A DNA stretch of 64,000 nt from a bacterium (GTDB taxonomy: Bacteria > Zhuqueibacterota > Zhuqueibacteria > Zhuqueibacterales > Zhuqueibacteraceae), in assembly GCA_023150945.1 (NCBI GenBank), contig JAKLJX010000024.1, positions 36,016-100,015 of the forward strand. Direction: 5' to 3'. The notes under the pieces are model-generated. The model searched no databases. It saw only the letters and a list, made by a program, of their open reading frames with translations, and was not told the DNA's origin. How positions within the stretch are numbered: position 1 is the first letter of the stretch; each line of letters opens with the position of its first letter. This document shows positions 62,405-64,000 of this stretch, piece after piece. A program made the position numbers and the translations under genes.

Positions 62405-62683
62405 TCAACGATTCGGAACATCGATGGCATCAATGACCCCCACGATCACCGCTTGCACGGGAATCTTGGGATTGTTGAGCAGCATGCGCGCGCCGCCGCC
62501 CTCGCGATTCACCAGCACCAAATCATGTGGCCCGGCATCGACTTTATCGACGGCAATCAAAGTTTCACCCTTTTCGGTTTTGCCGTCAAGTTCAACCGGC
62601 TGCACCAGCAGCAGCTTGTGGCCGCGCAGATGTTCGTTTTTGATGGTGGAGACCACGTCTCCGACAACGCGGCAAATAAGCAT
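62405..62683 (-). CDS. eutN: EutN/CcmL-type microcompartment vertex (BMC-P) protein
   Basis: The 92-residue product is a single EutN/CcmL domain: MLICRVVGDVVSTIKNEHL, LLLVQPVELDGKTEKG, IAVDKVDAGPHDLVLVNREGGGARML and PVQAVIVGVIDAIDV. Pentamers of this fold cap the vertices of bacterial microcompartment shells. No hexamer (BMC-H/T) gene is in the window, so the shell may be encoded elsewhere or this may be an orphan. It heads the eutN-DUF2442-deoC-deoA run behind a good promoter. Confidence 0.93.
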   Translation of the reverse strand: MLICRVVGDVVSTIKNEHLRGHKLLLVQPVELDGKTEKGETLIAVDKVDAGPHDLVLVNREGGGARMLLNNPKIPVQAVIVGVIDAIDVPNR

Positions 62684-62709
62684 GAAATATTCTCACGATT
62701 CTGACGCGG

Positions 62710-62741
62710 CCAAAATAATCAGAAAAGCCAGGAAATGCAAA
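62710..62741 (-). promoter_or_regulatory. Candidate promoter for eutN-deoC-deoA
   Basis: On the minus strand TTGCAT (62740-62735), 17 bases, TATTTT (62717-62712). Equivalently TTTG, 20 bases, TATTTTGG. The predicted start is about 21 bases before the eutN ATG. Confidence 0.45.
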
Positions 62742-63242
62742 TTGAAATTCCGCACGGCCAGCACCCGGGGTGACAGGGCGAAGCCCAACCTCGGCATGAC
62801 AATCTCCGCAAATGCCTCGACGAGGTCTGGCGAAGCATCACACCGTCTGGTGTGTCATGCGGGACGCATCTTTTTGAGCGTCCGGCACGATCATGGTGGA
62901 CTTTGCGACTCACAGCTTGCCCCAAAAGACCCTGGAGGAATGACACGACTGCTGAAGAAGTGGGGGGCAAGGCCCCAACAAAAAACTCCTGGCCCGGGCT
63001 TTGAAGCAACCTCCGGAGTTGGACAAAAATTCTTCATTCTGAAAATTTGCTGCTGCCTTTTGAAATTTCTGTAACACACTTTGATAGGGCAAGAAGTTGC
63101 GGCTACATTATCCGCACTTGGAGATGAAATTCGAATCACGCGAGCAGGGGACTGGCGATCTGATTTGTCTCCCTACTCCCTACTTCCTGGCTTCCGCATC
63201 GTTGAGTTTCAGTTCGAATCTGATCAATATTGGAGAACAAAA
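62742..63242. other. Intergenic region
   Basis: Between divergent genes. A small hairpin CACACC-GTCT-GGTGTG lies near 62845-62860. I see no gene; overlapping short frames lack ribosome sites and plausible products. Confidence 0.4.
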
Positions 63243-63968
63243 ATGATCAAAACTCATCTTTTTGCAGCTTATGCCAGTTGCACTCTGTTGTGGTGCAGCT
63301 TGGCAATCGAGCTTGCCGCGCAAGGCCTGTCGCAATCTGTTCAACAACTCACGTTTCGAAAGGTCGATATTCCCATCGAAGGGGAATACATCGACGCGGT
63401 TTTTTATACCGATTCACTAACACAAGAATTGCGGCCCAAGATCGTTATCAGAGAAGAAAGTGTCGATTTTGTCTCGCGCGAGGGGTCGCTCAAAAACCGT
63501 GTCATTACACCTAACGGACGGTTTGCCACGATCGCAGGAAGTGGCAAGTATATCGGTTTCTATAAAGATGGGTTCCAAATTTATCGAGACGACGGAGAAT
63601 TGCTATGGCGCGATGCGCCTTACGGAGACAGCGAGGACGGCCCTGGCCGACGGTACACAATCTCATCACAGGGTATCGTTTGTAATGTGCTCAAGGAGGA
63701 GGGGAAAATCATTTTTCATGATCACAACGGTAACATCGCGGCCGCACACCCTATCACGGGCGGAATGTCTCGCACTCTCAATGGAGAATGGTCGGCTGAT
63801 GGACAGTTTTTCCTTGTCTCGGCAACAATGACTGGCATGTATCGTGATAACCGCTTATTCCTATTTGATGTCCGGGGCACAAAATTGTGGGAAAAGCGCA
63901 CGGACAATCGATGGGTAGTTGAGATTATTGAGTTTTGCATAAGTAATAGGAAATTGACAGTTTTTTGA
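63243..63968 (+). CDS. Exported hypothetical protein, possibly truncated beta-propeller
   Basis: The 241-residue product has a signal peptide (hydrophobic core FAAYASCTLLWCSLAIELAA) and WD/PQQ-like strands (YIGFYKDGFQIYRDDGELLW, LFLFDVRGTKLWEK). The ATG at 63243 with GGAG upstream is better than the longer frame from 63081. The gene ends abruptly after one LWEK strand, and all frames downstream carry stops, so it may be truncated. Base composition is clearly more AT-rich than its neighbours, suggesting recent arrival. Confidence 0.68.
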   Translation: MIKTHLFAAYASCTLLWCSLAIELAAQGLSQSVQQLTFRKVDIPIEGEYIDAVFYTDSLTQELRPKIVIREESVDFVSREGSLKNRVITPNGRFATIAGSGKYIGFYKDGFQIYRDDGELLWRDAPYGDSEDGPGRRYTISSQGIVCNVLKEEGKIIFHDHNGNIAAAHPITGGMSRTLNGEWSADGQFFLVSATMTGMYRDNRLFLFDVRGTKLWEKRTDNRWVVEIIEFCISNRKLTVF

Positions 63969-64000
63969 TTATATTAAGAGGCATGAGACCTTATGGAGCT

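Noticed and set aside
62719..63009. Minus-strand frame upstream of eutN
   Set aside because: No start signal or recognisable product, and it overlaps the AT-rich promoter region of eutN.

Overview
The window is GC-rich, densely packed bacterial chromosome with about 53 supportable protein genes. I see no rRNA, tRNA, CRISPR array, insertion sequence or prophage core. The likely source is an uncultured member of the FCB group (Bacteroidota/Calditrichota/KSB1-like). This is inferred from a TonB-dependent receptor with a carboxypeptidase-like regulatory domain, many lipoprotein signals, a mitochondrial-type aconitase, a vertex protein of a bacterial microcompartment, and promoters that resemble the Bacteroidota form (TTTG, 19-20 bases, TAnnTTTG). 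The phylum assignment is inference only.

Layout. 1-7 kb, minus strand: a secreted GH38 alpha-mannosidase cut by the left edge, two lipoproteins, a small membrane protein and a TauE/SafE exporter. 7-15 kb: glycerol-3-phosphate dehydrogenase, a SEC-C protein, a DedA-like membrane protein, a TonB receptor and a UvrD/Rep helicase. 15-21.5 kb, plus strand: a beta-propeller lipoprotein, then a partner-switching module (STAS protein, RsbW-like kinase, GAF-GAF-PP2C phosphatase, response-regulator-PP2C phosphatase). 21.6-29 kb, plus strand: purC and a tightly packed run of radical SAM protein, RidA-like lipoprotein, SAM hydrolase, site-2 protease, PfkB kinase, PsbP-like protein and D-cysteine desulfhydrase. 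It ends at a strong terminator shared with a convergent CBS gene. 30-35 kb: aconitase, a thiamine-binding-type protein and a phosphodiester glycosidase.

35-46 kb, minus strand: an ATPase/TOPRIM-like pair that resembles anti-phage systems, a D-aminoacylase-like protein lacking the usual metal motif, a GIDE-domain protein, a YtcJ-like amidohydrolase, three unrecognised proteins (one very acidic), and a fusion of a serine beta-lactamase-like domain to a VanX-type D-Ala-D-Ala dipeptidase. 46-50 kb: an M2 (ACE-like) peptidase, a seven-base tandem repeat, a terminator and a class V aminotransferase.

50-60 kb, minus strand: a glycan region with a PLP decarboxylase, GT4 glycosyltransferase, and DegT aminotransferase, hexapeptide acyltransferase and Gfo/Idh oxidoreductase that fit the WbpB/D/E route to a diacetamido uronic acid sugar, followed by Wzi-like and Wzz-like proteins. 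60-62.7 kb: eutN (microcompartment vertex), a DUF2442 gene, deoC with an unusual amphipathic and cysteine-rich N-terminus, and deoA, suggesting deoxynucleoside breakdown tied to a microcompartment. The window ends with a lower-GC exported protein of unknown role.
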